Assembly: GCF_015142735.1 (NCBI RefSeq)
Contig: NZ_JACSPN010000001.1
Location: forward strand, 125,618 to 189,617
Origin: Oerskovia douganii
GTDB lineage: Bacteria; Actinomycetota; Actinomycetes; Actinomycetales; Cellulomonadaceae
Reading direction: 5' to 3'
Length of the DNA stretch: 64,000 nucleotides
Shown: positions 1-8,396 of the stretch, in pieces
Layout: the number at the start of each line of letters is the position of its first letter
How positions within the stretch are numbered: the first letter of the stretch is position 1
The notes under the pieces: generated by a model
The model's database searches: none
What the model saw: only the letters and a program-made list of their open reading frames with translations
What the model was told of the DNA's origin: nothing
Position numbers and translations under genes: made by a program

Positions 1-39
<39 letters not shown>

Positions 40-97
40 ACCCCTGGTCGACCGGCCACGACCTCCTGCTCGGCGCCGGCGGTCGTAGGCTTCCCGG

Positions 98-682
98 GTG
101 ACCTCCGCCGAAGACCTCGCCGCCTCAGCCCTCGACTCGATCCGGTCCTGGGAACCGTTGAGCCCCGCGCAGGGTGCGCTGCGCGAGGAGTACGTGGCGT
201 TCGTCGAGGAGGGCCGGGGCGACGTGATCCTCCGCGGCGGCCCGGAGCACCTCACGGGGAGCTGCTTCGTGCTGACCCCGGACCTGCTGCACGTGCTGCT
301 GTGCTTCCACCGCAAGGGCCAGTTCTGGGTCCAGGTCGGTGGGCACGTCGAGCCGGGCGACCGGAGCCTCGCGGCGGGGGCGTTCCGTGAGGCCCGCGAG
401 GAGAGCGGGATCGAGACGCTCGAGCCCTTCGAGCCCGACGGCGCCCCCGTGGACCTCCACCGCCACGCGCTGTCCTCGCGCTTCGGTACGTGCCTGGTCC
501 ACTGGGACGTGGGGTACGTCGCGTTCGCGGACCTCGACGCCCTGCCCGTGGTCAGCGACGAGAGCGAGGCCGTCGCGTGGTTCCGTGTCGACCGGCTCCC
601 GTCCGACACGCCCGAGGACTTCCCCGTGCGGCTCCGCACGGTCCTCGAGGAGATGACCCACCGCCGTCGGGCCTCCGTCTGA
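98..682 (+). CDS. Nudix hydrolase family protein
   Basis: A 194-residue protein expected to hydrolyse a nucleoside diphosphate linked to another moiety; the substrate cannot be told from sequence. The Nudix box lies at about residues 82-105 and reads GGHVEPGD followed by AFREAREESGI. The first acidic position is Asp rather than Glu, and there is one extra residue before the RE pair, a spacing I associate with an actinobacterial subgroup. The GTG start is chosen because a TAGGCT -10 box at 86-91 lies 6 bases upstream, indicating a leaderless message. The gene stands alone, and its stop lies 35 bases before the next start. Confidence 0.82.
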   Translation: MTSAEDLAASALDSIRSWEPLSPAQGALREEYVAFVEEGRGDVILRGGPEHLTGSCFVLTPDLLHVLLCFHRKGQFWVQVGGHVEPGDRSLAAGAFREAREESGIETLEPFEPDGAPVDLHRHALSSRFGTCLVHWDVGYVAFADLDALPVVSDESEAVAWFRVDRLPSDTPEDFPVRLRTVLEEMTHRRRASV

Positions 683-698
683 CGAGGCGCCCCGCACC

Positions 699-720
699 CA
701 TGTGTACGCTTGTACACATG
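699..720. promoter_or_regulatory. Palindromic operator overlapping the acetyltransferase start codon
   Basis: Perfect inverted repeat with 9-base arms CATGTGTAC and GTACACATG around GCTT. It contains a TACGCT -10 box (705-710) and ends exactly on the ATG at 718-720, so a bound repressor would block both polymerase and the leaderless start. The overlapping TetR gene downstream (1299-1865) is the obvious candidate repressor, by inference. Confidence 0.75.
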
Positions 721-1302
721 ACCTTTCCCGACCCCACCGACCAGCGCCCCATGCGCGAGCGCATGCTCGCCGGCGACCTCTACCTCGCCGACGACCCGCA
801 GATCGCCGCCGACTCCGAGCGCGCCATGGCACTCAGCCACCGTCTGAACACCCTGGACCCGAACGACGGCGCTGCCCGTCGCGAGGTGCTGACCGAGCTG
901 CTCGGCGCGTTCGGCGAGGGCAGCGACATCCGCCCCCCGTTCCGCTGCGACCTGGGCTACCGGACGACGATCGGCGCACGCGTGTTCGTCAACTTCAACC
1001 TCGTGTGCCTCGACGTCGCGCCCGTCACGATCGGCGACGACGTGCTGATCGGCCCCAACGTCCAGCTCCTCACCCCCACGCACCCCGTCGAGCCCGGCCC
1101 GCGCCGCGACAAGTGGGAGGCCGCGCAGCCCATCACGATCGGTGACAACGTGTGGCTCGGCGGCGGCGTGACCGTGTGCCCGGGGGTCACGATCGGCGAG
1201 AACACGGTCGTGGGCGCAGGCTCCGTCGTGACGCGCGACCTGCCCGCGAACGTCGTCGCGGTGGGCAACCCGGCCCGCGTGCTGCGCCACATCGACGAAT
1301 GA
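718..1302 (+). CDS. Maltose/galactoside-type sugar O-acetyltransferase
   Basis: A 194-residue left-handed beta-helix acyltransferase that would transfer acetyl from acetyl-CoA to a sugar hydroxyl in the cytoplasm, as Maa and LacA do. The N-terminal region MRERMLAGDLYLADDP matches the Maa entry motif. It is followed by hexapeptide repeats such as ITIGDNVWLGGGVTVCPGVT and the C-terminal VVAVGNPARVLR. The catalytic His of this family is probably in LTPTHPVEPGPR. The ATG at 718 lies 7 bases after a TACGCT -10 box inside a palindrome, so the message is leaderless. The stop codon overlaps the next start (ATGA), so the enzyme and its probable regulator are translationally coupled. The acceptor sugar is unknown. 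Confidence 0.85.
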   Translation: MTFPDPTDQRPMRERMLAGDLYLADDPQIAADSERAMALSHRLNTLDPNDGAARREVLTELLGAFGEGSDIRPPFRCDLGYRTTIGARVFVNFNLVCLDVAPVTIGDDVLIGPNVQLLTPTHPVEPGPRRDKWEAAQPITIGDNVWLGGGVTVCPGVTIGENTVVGAGSVVTRDLPANVVAVGNPARVLRHIDE

Positions 1303-1865
1303 CCGGCGTGCGCCGCGTCGACCCCGACCGCAAGGACCGGATCGTCGACGCGGCCCTCGACGTCATCGCCGAGCACGGTGTCGCGGGAGCCACGCACCGG
1401 GCGATCGCGGCCGCGGCCGACGTCCCGCTCGGGTCCATGACATACCACTTCGAGAACCTCGACGAGGTGCTGCGGCTCGCGTTCGAACGGCACGCGGTCC
1501 AGTCCGCGGCGCGCTTCGAGGCGGCCATGGACGCCGTGCCCGAGGGCGGAGACCCCGTCGAGGCGATCGTCGCGCTCGTGTGCGGCGAGGCGGGCAACTA
1601 CCAGCGGGACCTGCTGGTCGCGCTCGAGCTCTACGTGCTCGCTGCCCGCAAGCCCGCCTTCCGCACGGTCACGCAGCGGTGGATGGCTGCGAGCAGCGCC
1701 GCCCTGCGCCGGCACGTCGACGCGGAGGTCGCGCCCGACGTCGACGCGCTCATCGAAGGGCTGGTGCTGCACGCGGCGCTCTCGACCGGGTCCGACGGCC
1801 GACCCCTCGACCGCCCGCTCGACCCCGGCCGCGTGCGCCGCGCGGTGCGGCGCCAGGTGGGATGA
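1299..1865 (+). CDS. TetR family transcriptional regulator
   Basis: A 188-residue regulator. The N-terminal helix-turn-helix covers about residues 12-55, with AALDVIAEHGVAGATHRAIA and a recognition helix VPLGSMTYHFENLDEV typical of TetR. The rest is the variable ligand and dimerisation domain. The start codon overlaps the stop of the acetyltransferase (ATGA). No promoter of its own is visible, so it is probably made with the upstream gene and represses both through the palindrome at 699-720. The inducer is unknown. A weak hairpin at about 1876-1901 follows the gene. Confidence 0.85.
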   Translation: MTGVRRVDPDRKDRIVDAALDVIAEHGVAGATHRAIAAAADVPLGSMTYHFENLDEVLRLAFERHAVQSAARFEAAMDAVPEGGDPVEAIVALVCGEAGNYQRDLLVALELYVLAARKPAFRTVTQRWMAASSAALRRHVDAEVAPDVDALIEGLVLHAALSTGSDGRPLDRPLDPGRVRRAVRRQVG

Positions 1866-1910
1866 GGCCCCGCGCGTCCGGCAGCGAGCGGGTGCCGGCG
1901 GACGGGGACC

Positions 1911-2576
1911 TCAGCCCAGCAGGATCACGTGGAGCGTGCGGGGCCCGTGGACACCCTCGACGCGAGACAGCTCGATGTCGCTCGTCGCGCTCGGCCCCGA
2001 GATCCACGTCTGGGGCCGGGTGGGGTGCGCGGCGAGGATCGTCACGGCCTCGGGCAGCGTGTGCACGACGTCCTCGGTCCGCACGACGCACACGTGCAGG
2101 TCGGGGACCAGGGTGATCGCGCGGCGCCCCTGGTCGTCCTCGCCGTCCAGGACGATCGTCCCGGTGTCCGCGACGGCCAGCCGCGACGCGGTCAGGACGG
2201 CGTCGACGTGGTCGAGCTCGGCCGCGGTCCGGCGGTCCTCGCGCGAGTCGTGCACGACGGCGGTCCCGTCCGCGAGCCCGCTCGTCCAGGTCGTGGGGAC
2301 CCCAGGGGGCACGACGACGGAGCGCGCGCCCGCGAGCAGCTCGCCCACGGTGCGCGCCAGGTCCTCGGTGGTCGCGGCCCGGTGCACGAGCGCCCGGTAG
2401 TCGACCAGCCGGTCGACGAGGACCTCGATCGCCTCGGCGGACCCGGGGGAGTGCTCGCCCGTGGTCCGGTACCCGCGCGAGACGGGGGCCTGCTCGGCCA
2501 CGGCGTCCCCGAGGTGCGCGCCGTCGTTGATGACGGCCGCGCGCACGCGGGCCAGGATGTCGTCGCGCGCGCTCAT
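1911..2576 (-). CDS. lutC: LutC-type lactate utilisation protein
   Basis: A 221-residue member of the LUD family and third gene of the lactate oxidation operon. LutC works with the iron-sulfur proteins LutA and LutB in converting L-lactate to pyruvate in the cytoplasm. Family signals include LAVADTGTIVLDGEDDQGRR and the C-terminal TWISGPSATSDIELSRVEGVHGPRTLHVILLG, where SATSDIE..R..GVHGP is the conserved signature. The ATG at 2574-2576 overlaps the lutB stop (ATGA). A longer upstream reading would add an Arg-rich segment with no family match. Confidence 0.9.
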   Translation of the reverse strand: MSARDDILARVRAAVINDGAHLGDAVAEQAPVSRGYRTTGEHSPGSAEAIEVLVDRLVDYRALVHRAATTEDLARTVGELLAGARSVVVPPGVPTTWTSGLADGTAVVHDSREDRRTAAELDHVDAVLTASRLAVADTGTIVLDGEDDQGRRAITLVPDLHVCVVRTEDVVHTLPEAVTILAAHPTRPQTWISGPSATSDIELSRVEGVHGPRTLHVILLG

Positions 2577-4156
2577 CGGGCGTCTCCGGTGGTCTCGGGG
2601 TCGGACGCGGTGTGCTCGTCGGCCCACCACTCGCGGAAGCTCTGCTTCGGCAGCACGGGCAGGTCGCGGGCGTCAGTCCACCTCGAGCCGGGGAACGGCA
2701 ACGACGTGATGCGCCCCGTGCTGCCCCCCAGCACACGGGTCACGCCGCCGGCCTTCTCGGCGAGCTCGAACCGGCCGGGCTTGGCCATGACGAACGACGC
2801 GGCCTTCATGGCGGCGCCCCAGGCCGTGGGACGGCCCCGGTCCTGGTCGACGTCGCGTGCCCGCAGGTGCACGAGCAGCGTCGGGATGTCGATCTTCACG
2901 GGGCACACGTCGTAGCACGCACCGCACAGCGTCGAGGCGTACGGCAGCGAGTTGTTGGGGTCCGACCTCCCGGTCGACCCCGTGAGCTGGGGCGTGAGGA
3001 TCGCGCCGATGGGGCCCGGGTAGACGGACCCGTACGCGTGCCCGCCCACGCGCTCGTAGACCGGGCACACGTTGAGGCAGGCGGAGCACCGGATGCAGTG
3101 CAGGGCCGCGCGGCCCACGTCGTCGGCCAGGGCCTTGCTGCGCCCGTTGTCGAGCAGGACGAGGTGGAACTCCTGGGGCCCGTCGCCCGGCGTGACGCCC
3201 GTCCACAGGGACGTGTACGGGTTCATCCGCTCGCCGGTCGAGGACCGGGGCAGCAGCGCCATGAAGACCTCGAGGTCCTGGTAGGTGGGGATGAGCTTCT
3301 CGATGCCCATGACGGTGATGAGGGTCTCGGGGAGCGTGAGGCACATGCGCCCGTTGCCCTCGGACTCGACGACCGCGAGCGTGCCCGTGTCCGCGACCGC
3401 GAAGTTCGCGCCGCTGATCGCGACCTTCGCGGAGAGGAACTTGCGGCGCAGGTGCGCGCGCGCCGCCATGGCGAGCTCGCGCGGCGCGTCGGTCAGGTCG
3501 GGCGGTGCGTCTCCCATGCGCTCGAGGAAGATCTCACGGATCTCCGAGCGGTTGCGGTGGATCGCGGGCACCAGGATGTGGGACGGCATGTCGTCCGCGA
3601 GCTGCACGATGAGCTCGGCGAGGTCCGTCTCGAACGCCGCGATGCCCTCCTCGGCGAGGGCCTCGTTGAGGCCGATCTCCTGGGTGACCATCGACTTGAC
3701 CTTGACGACCTCGGTCTCGCCAGTGGCCTTGACCAGGTCCGTCACGATCCGGTTGGCCTCGGCCGCGTCCCGGGCCCAGTGCACGACGCCGCCGCGCGCG
3801 GTCACGTTGCGCTCGAGCTCCTCGAGGAGCTGCGGGAGGTCGCTCATCACGTGGGCCTTGATGGTCGAGCCCGCGTCGCGGAGCTCCTCCCAGTCGGGCA
3901 CCTCGCCGACGACCGCAGCCCGCTTGGCGCGGATGGTCGAGGTCGCGTGGGCCAGGTTGCGCCGCAGCTGCGTGTTCTGCAGGGCCTGCCTGGCGGCCTC
4001 GGGGAAGGTCTCGCCCCAGCGCAGCGGGGCGTCGGGGTGGGGCACGTCGGTGGCCCAGCCGGGGCCCACGGTGGTGCCGGGCGTGCCCGGGGGCGCGCCG
4101 CCGTCGGGCAGGGACTTGGCGCCTCGGCGGGTGGGGAAGCCCAGGAAGGTGCTCAT
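2573..4156 (-). CDS. lutB: LutB-type iron-sulfur lactate oxidation protein
   Basis: A 527-residue protein combining an LUD domain with a ferredoxin-like part. Two cysteine clusters are visible: CIRCSACLNVCPVY at about residue 350 and CGACYDVCPVKI at about residue 410, each suited to a 4Fe-4S cluster. The LUD part shares the AVADTGTLAVVESEGNGR motif with LutC. It should pass electrons from lactate oxidation. The N-terminal 45 residues are Gly/Pro-rich. The gene overlaps lutA upstream and lutC downstream by ATGA, so the three are translationally coupled in the order lutA-lutB-lutC. Confidence 0.92.
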   Translation of the reverse strand: MSTFLGFPTRRGAKSLPDGGAPPGTPGTTVGPGWATDVPHPDAPLRWGETFPEAARQALQNTQLRRNLAHATSTIRAKRAAVVGEVPDWEELRDAGSTIKAHVMSDLPQLLEELERNVTARGGVVHWARDAAEANRIVTDLVKATGETEVVKVKSMVTQEIGLNEALAEEGIAAFETDLAELIVQLADDMPSHILVPAIHRNRSEIREIFLERMGDAPPDLTDAPRELAMAARAHLRRKFLSAKVAISGANFAVADTGTLAVVESEGNGRMCLTLPETLITVMGIEKLIPTYQDLEVFMALLPRSSTGERMNPYTSLWTGVTPGDGPQEFHLVLLDNGRSKALADDVGRAALHCIRCSACLNVCPVYERVGGHAYGSVYPGPIGAILTPQLTGSTGRSDPNNSLPYASTLCGACYDVCPVKIDIPTLLVHLRARDVDQDRGRPTAWGAAMKAASFVMAKPGRFELAEKAGGVTRVLGGSTGRITSLPFPGSRWTDARDLPVLPKQSFREWWADEHTASDPETTGDAR

Positions 4157-4950
4157 CGCGCGGCCTCCGTCTCGTCGTCGGAGCGTGCCGGCTCGAACGT
4201 CGGTGCGTCCTGCGTCGAGGCGAGGATCTCCGCGAGGTGCATGGTCCGCACGCCGGTGCGCAGCTTGGAGAGCCCGCCGCCGATGTGCATGAGGCACGAG
4301 TAGTCGCCCGCCGTGAGGACCTCGGCACCGGTCGACTTCACGTTGGTCATCTTGTCGCCGAGCATCGCGGTCGACGTCTCGGAGTTCTTGAGCGCGAACG
4401 TCCCGCCGAACCCGCAGCAGCTCTCGGCTCCGGGGAGCTCGACGAGGTCGATCCCCTCGACGGCCCGCAGGAGCCGGAGGGGCTTGTCGCCCACGCGGAT
4501 CATGCGCAGCGAGTGGCACGTCGGGTGGTAGGTGACGCGGTGCGGGAAGTGCGCCCCGACGTCGGTCAGGCCCAGCACGTCGACGAGCAGCTCGGACAGC
4601 TCGTAGGTCTTGGCCGCGAGGGCCTCGGCGGTCGCTCCGAGCCTCTCCTGCCCCGCGCGACGGCACACCATGGCCTGCTGGTGGCGGATGGACCCGGTGC
4701 ACGAGCCCGACGGCACGACGATCGCGTCCCACTCGCCGTCGAGCGCGGGGGCGAACGTCTCGACGTGGTTCCTGATGACGGGCACGGCCTCGTCGAAGTA
4801 GCCCGTGTTGACGTGCATCTGCCCGCAGCACGTCTGCTGCTCGGGGAAGTACACCTGGTGGCCGAGGCGTTCGAGGAGCCGGACGGTGGCCTGGGGGGCC
4901 TGGGGGAACATCGCGTCGGCGATGCAGGTGGCGGCGAGGGCGATGCGCAC
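4153..4950 (-). CDS. lutA: LutA-type CCG-domain lactate oxidation protein
   Basis: A 265-residue first gene of the lactate operon, related to glycolate oxidase subunit GlcF and heterodisulfide reductase CCG proteins. Two CCG motifs are present, QQTCCGQMHVNTGYFDEA near residue 40 and ESCCGFGGTFALKNSETS in the C-terminal half, expected to bind iron-sulfur clusters. The GTG at 4948-4950 is chosen because the protein then begins RIALAATCIADAMFP, which matches the family, and GGAG lies upstream. Translation from further upstream would add low-complexity residues. Transcription probably starts between the two palindromes at 5067-5129. Confidence 0.92.
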   Translation of the reverse strand: MRIALAATCIADAMFPQAPQATVRLLERLGHQVYFPEQQTCCGQMHVNTGYFDEAVPVIRNHVETFAPALDGEWDAIVVPSGSCTGSIRHQQAMVCRRAGQERLGATAEALAAKTYELSELLVDVLGLTDVGAHFPHRVTYHPTCHSLRMIRVGDKPLRLLRAVEGIDLVELPGAESCCGFGGTFALKNSETSTAMLGDKMTNVKSTGAEVLTAGDYSCLMHIGGGLSKLRTGVRTMHLAEILASTQDAPTFEPARSDDETEAAR

Positions 4951-5066
4951 TGGGGGACTCCAGCCGGGCAGGGGGCGGTGGGATTCAGTCTGGTCCCGGC
5001 GGGCGGCGAGTGCCTGTCGGGGCATCGCGCGGGCGGGCCCTGGGTTCTGCTCAGCGATGAGCCGAC

Positions 5067-5081
5067 TGTGGTCTGACCACA
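5067..5081. promoter_or_regulatory. Operator 1 for the lactate regulator
   Basis: Fifteen-base perfect palindrome TGTGGTCTGACCACA lying between lutA and the divergent FadR-type regulator. The TGGTC-N-GACCA core fits operators of FadR/LldR-type GntR proteins. Its centre lies 48 bases from that of the second copy. Confidence 0.85.
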
Positions 5082-5114
5082 CGGTGTCCGAGCCACTGTA
5101 GACCATCGAGCGGC

Positions 5115-5129
5115 TGTGGTCGGACCACA
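5115..5129. promoter_or_regulatory. Operator 2 for the lactate regulator
   Basis: Second perfect palindrome TGTGGTCGGACCACA, identical to operator 1 except for the central base. The pair sits in the divergent promoter region and probably controls both lutABC and the regulator gene, by inference. Confidence 0.85.
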
Positions 5130-5207
5130 TGGCCACGGTGCGTCAGATCGGGGCGGCCTCGCGGTCGCACCCGTTCCGACCGGCCCGCCCGGCACTACGC
5201 TGACCCC

Positions 5208-5894
5208 GTGCGCACCCACGAGATCGTCCTCGCCCGGATCGAGGCGGACCTGACCGCCGGCCGCTGGGGCCTCGGCGAACGCCTCCCGGCCGAGCGCGCG
5301 CTCGCCGAGGAGCTCGGCGTCTCGCGCCCGTCGGTCCGTGAGGCGCTGCGGGTCCTGGAGGCCATGGGCATCGTCCGCACCGCGGTGGGTTCCGGGCCCG
5401 ACGCCGGCGCGACCGTGATCGACCGGCCCGCCGCAGGCCTGGGTGCGGCCGTGCGGCTGCACGTCGCGTCCGGGACGCTCGTGGTCGGCGACGTCGTCGA
5501 GACCCGGGTGCTGCTGGAGACCTGGGCGGTCGGACGGGCCGCCACGACCGCCGCCGGAGCCGGGCTCACGGAGGCCGTCGCGCTGCTCGACGCCATGGAG
5601 GACCCGGCGCTCGACGCGGCCGGGTTCCGTGAGCTCGACGCCGCGTTCCACGTCGAGCTCGTCCGGCTCGCGGGGAACACGCTGGTCGAGGCCGTCATGA
5701 CCGGGCTCCGCGGGGCGATCGAGTCCTACGTCGAGGCCGGGACGGACCGGCTCGAGGACTGGCCCCGTACCGCCGTGCGGCTGCGCGCCGAGCACCGGGC
5801 GATCCTCGACGCGGTCGCACGCGGCGACGGCCCGGGGGCCGAGGCGGCGGTGCGTGAGCACATCGAGGGCTTCTACCGGGAGGCGGGGCTGTGA
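5208..5894 (+). CDS. FadR-subfamily GntR regulator, probable lactate regulator
   Basis: A 228-residue regulator with an N-terminal winged helix (about residues 5-70, containing RLPAERALAEELGVSRPSVREALRVLEAMG) and a C-terminal FCD helical domain (about 90-220). FCD domains often bind a metal and a carboxylic acid ligand through His and Asp residues, seen here in FRELDAAFHVELV and the C-terminal HRAI and EHIEGF segments. The GTG start lies 6 bases after a TACGCT -10 box (5196-5201). Divergence from lutABC and two palindromes between them make it the likely lactate-responsive repressor. Its stop overlaps the next gene's start (GTGA). Confidence 0.87.
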   Translation: MRTHEIVLARIEADLTAGRWGLGERLPAERALAEELGVSRPSVREALRVLEAMGIVRTAVGSGPDAGATVIDRPAAGLGAAVRLHVASGTLVVGDVVETRVLLETWAVGRAATTAAGAGLTEAVALLDAMEDPALDAAGFRELDAAFHVELVRLAGNTLVEAVMTGLRGAIESYVEAGTDRLEDWPRTAVRLRAEHRAILDAVARGDGPGAEAAVREHIEGFYREAGL

Positions 5895-6835
5895 GCATCG
5901 ACCACCTGGACGTCCTCGCCGCGGCCCAGCGCATCGCGGGCCAGGTGCGCCCCGTCACGCTCGCGCCCCTGGACCCGGGGGCGCTGGGGGCGGCCACGGG
6001 GGTGTTCGCGCTCGAGCTCATGCAGCACACCGGCTCGTTCAAGGCGCGGGGGGCCCTCAACTTCGTCGGGGCGCACCTGGAGGCGGGCACGCTGCCCGAG
6101 TCCGGGGTCGTGATCGCGTCGGGCGGCAACGCGGGCATGGCGAACGCGTGGGCCGCGCGGGCGCACGGGGTCCGCGCGACCGTGTTCGTGCCCGTGACCG
6201 CCCCGGCGGTCAAGGTCGCTCGGCTGCGCACGCTGGGCGCAGAGGTCCACCAGGTCGGTGCCGAGTACGCCGAGGCGCTCGACGCCGCGCAGCGCTTCGC
6301 GTCCCGGACGGGGGCCCTGTCCTCGCACGCCTACGACGACCCGTTGATCGCGGCGGGGGCGGGCACGCTCCTGGAGGAGATCGTCGCGGCCCGCCCGGAC
6401 GTCGGCACGGTCGTGGTGGCGGTGGGCGGCGGCGGGCTGTTCAGCGGCGTGGCGGCAGCGGCGCGCCCGCGAGGGATCCGGGTCGTGGCGGTCGAGCCCG
6501 ACGGGGCGCAGGCGATGCACGCGGCGCTCGACGCGGGCCGTGTGGTCGACGTGCCCGTCGCGTCGGTCGCGGCCGACTCGCTCGGTGCGCGTCGGACGTC
6601 CGAGACGGCGCTGCGCCTCGCGCAGCACGCCGACGTGCGCTCGGTCCTGGTGACCGACGCCGCGATCGTGGCCGCGCGTCGGCACCTGTGGGACGAGCGG
6701 CGGCTCGCCGTCGAGCACGGGGCCGCCGCGGCGCTCGCGGCCCTCGAGTCGCGAGCCTACGTGCCGGAGCCCGGCGAGAAGATCGCGATCGTGCTGTGCG
6801 GGGCGAACACGGACCCGGCGGACCTCGCACGCTGA
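5891..6835 (+). CDS. PLP-dependent threonine/serine dehydratase
   Basis: A 314-residue fold-type II PLP enzyme expected to deaminate L-threonine or L-serine to a 2-oxo acid. The Schiff-base lysine is Lys51 in HTGSFKARGA, the substrate loop is SGGNAGMANA, and the phosphate-binding glycine loop is VGGGGLFSG. There is no C-terminal ACT regulatory domain, so it resembles the short catabolic class rather than biosynthetic IlvA. Its GTG start overlaps the stop of the lactate regulator. Co-regulation with lactate use would fit pyruvate production from serine, but which amino acid is used is not shown. Confidence 0.85.
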   Translation: MSIDHLDVLAAAQRIAGQVRPVTLAPLDPGALGAATGVFALELMQHTGSFKARGALNFVGAHLEAGTLPESGVVIASGGNAGMANAWAARAHGVRATVFVPVTAPAVKVARLRTLGAEVHQVGAEYAEALDAAQRFASRTGALSSHAYDDPLIAAGAGTLLEEIVAARPDVGTVVVAVGGGGLFSGVAAAARPRGIRVVAVEPDGAQAMHAALDAGRVVDVPVASVAADSLGARRTSETALRLAQHADVRSVLVTDAAIVAARRHLWDERRLAVEHGAAAALAALESRAYVPEPGEKIAIVLCGANTDPADLAR

Positions 6836-6842
6836 GCGGTCG

Positions 6843-6868
6843 TCGGGGCGGGCGGCCGCCCGCCCCGA
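6843..6868. terminator. Perfect GC palindrome between convergent genes
   Basis: A 26-base perfect palindrome built on TCGGGGCGGGC lies 7 bases after the dehydratase stop and about 75 bases from the stop of the convergent MFS gene. It can terminate transcription from either side. No T-tract follows, as is usual in this GC range. Confidence 0.6.
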
Positions 6869-6944
6869 GCGCTCGTGACAGCCCGGCGCCCGACGGCCCG
6901 GCACCCGACGGCGCAGCGCACCGACGAGGGTCGGCGCGGCGGGA

Positions 6945-8306
6945 TCAGGCTGCGCCGCCGGTGGCGGGGAGCGAGTCGTCGGCCCAGGTCTGCGGGGTGC
7001 CGATCCGCCACAGCGGTCGGACCGTCGCGATCGCGCCGACGGTCCCGGCGAGCAGCCCGGCGAGCACGACGAGCGCCGTGCCGATCCCGTAGCGCTCCAG
7101 CAGACCGGCCCCCACGAGCGGGATCAGCGGCCCCGCGACGAGTCCGGTCAGGCCCATGATCGACGCGAGGCGCCCCTGCATCTCGTGCGGGGTGATCGCT
7201 GCGGCGTAGCCGGCCAGGCCGGCGTTGACGGCGGGGACCAGGAGGACGGCGACGGGGAGCGTCGCGACGTAGACCGCGTAGGTCTGCGCGGTGGCCATGA
7301 CGACCGCGCCGACCGCGAGCAGGGTGAGGGCCGCGACCGTGAGGGCGCCCGCGCGGACGCGCGCCACGAGCTGTGGTGCGAGCACGGCGCCGACGAGGAC
7401 GCCTGCGCCGACGGAGAGGTCGACGACCCCGATGAGGACGGGGGCGACCCCGGTCCGGACGAGCTCGAGGTTGATCCCGACGAGGAGCCCCCCGAACGCG
7501 ATGTTGATGACGACGAAGAGTCCCAGGAGGGCCCGGAAGACGGGGACCGACCAGACGAAGCGCAGCCCTTGGCGCAGGGCCTCGACGGGGCGGGTCGCGC
7601 GCGCCGCGGCCGTGTCCCTGTTGAGAGGCTCGCGCACCGCCCAGGTGCAGACCGCGGTCGCCGCCGACCCGACCGCGGCCGCGGCGAGCGGGACGGCGTG
7701 CCCGATCGCGAAGAGCAGGCCGCCGACCGGCCCGGCGAGCAGGCTCGCGACGGCGTCGCGTCCCTGGGAGGCGGCGAGCGCGGTGGGGAGCTGCGGGGGC
7801 GGGACGACGGACCGGAAGGCCCCGCTCGTCGCGGGATCGACGAACGCCCCCACGACGGATGCGCCGAACAGCACGAGGGCGAGGTGCCAGGCGGTGAGGG
7901 ACCCGAGCGCGGCGGCGACGCCTGCCGTGACCCAGAGCGCTGCACCTACGGTGCTCGCCCCGACGACCAGGCGTCGACGGTCGACGCGGTCCGCGACGAC
8001 CCCGGCCGGGAGCGTCGTGAGCAGCGCGCCGACCTGGCCCACGGCCGCGACGAGACCGGCCTGGAGGACCGACCCGGTCAGCGAGTACGCCACGAGCGGG
8101 ACCGCGAAGAGGGCGAGGCCGGCGCCGAGCGACTCGGTCGTCAGCCCCGTCATGAGGAGCATGTAGGAGCGGTTGCGGAGCAGGCTCGGCACGGCCGGCA
8201 CGGCTGGCACGGCCGGCACGGCGGACGCCTGTGCCGCCCCGGGCGGCGCGGGCTCGTCGCCCGGAGCGTCGCGGGGCGGGGGTGGCGTGCTCTGGGCGGT
8301 CGACAT
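6945..8306 (-). CDS. MFS efflux transporter
   Basis: A 453-residue major facilitator with about twelve membrane segments, likely an exporter of a small molecule or drug. The N-terminal cytoplasmic tail (about 45 residues) is Pro/Ala-rich and contains a short AVP repeat. A typical MFS loop motif, GVVADRVDRRRLV, follows the second segment. The ATG at 8304-8306 is preferred; a longer reading runs through the operator. It is divergent from an ArsR regulator with a 20-base palindrome between them, so it is probably the repressed target. The substrate is not predictable. Confidence 0.82.
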   Translation of the reverse strand: MSTAQSTPPPPRDAPGDEPAPPGAAQASAVPAVPAVPAVPSLLRNRSYMLLMTGLTTESLGAGLALFAVPLVAYSLTGSVLQAGLVAAVGQVGALLTTLPAGVVADRVDRRRLVVGASTVGAALWVTAGVAAALGSLTAWHLALVLFGASVVGAFVDPATSGAFRSVVPPPQLPTALAASQGRDAVASLLAGPVGGLLFAIGHAVPLAAAAVGSAATAVCTWAVREPLNRDTAAARATRPVEALRQGLRFVWSVPVFRALLGLFVVINIAFGGLLVGINLELVRTGVAPVLIGVVDLSVGAGVLVGAVLAPQLVARVRAGALTVAALTLLAVGAVVMATAQTYAVYVATLPVAVLLVPAVNAGLAGYAAAITPHEMQGRLASIMGLTGLVAGPLIPLVGAGLLERYGIGTALVVLAGLLAGTVGAIATVRPLWRIGTPQTWADDSLPATGGAA

Positions 8307-8335
8307 GCGGCACACGCTAATCCCGCAACATCCAA

Positions 8336-8355
8336 TGCGCAATAGTCATTGCGCA
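8336..8355. promoter_or_regulatory. ArsR-type operator between MFS and regulator
   Basis: Perfect inverted repeat with arms TGCGCAAT and ATTGCGCA around AGTC. It lies 30 bases upstream of the MFS start and 41 bases upstream of the ArsR start, where it could repress both divergent promoters. Confidence 0.82.
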
Positions 8356-8396
8356 ATCTGTCGTGCGGATGAGCGTCGCGTTGCTAGCCTCGACCC

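Noticed and set aside
1876-1901. Hairpin after the TetR gene as a terminator feature
   Set aside because: The arms need a two-base bulge and are short, so it was mentioned with the gene but not listed separately.
2612-4303. A 560-codon open frame on the + strand opposite lutBC
   Set aside because: It is the antisense shadow of lutB and lutC. Its product is Arg/Gly/Asp/Val-rich without any domain, as expected from high-GC antisense reading.
8168-8225. Short repeat in the N terminus of the MFS protein as a regulatory repeat
   Set aside because: The AVP codon repeats are part of a low-complexity coding tail and show no separate function.
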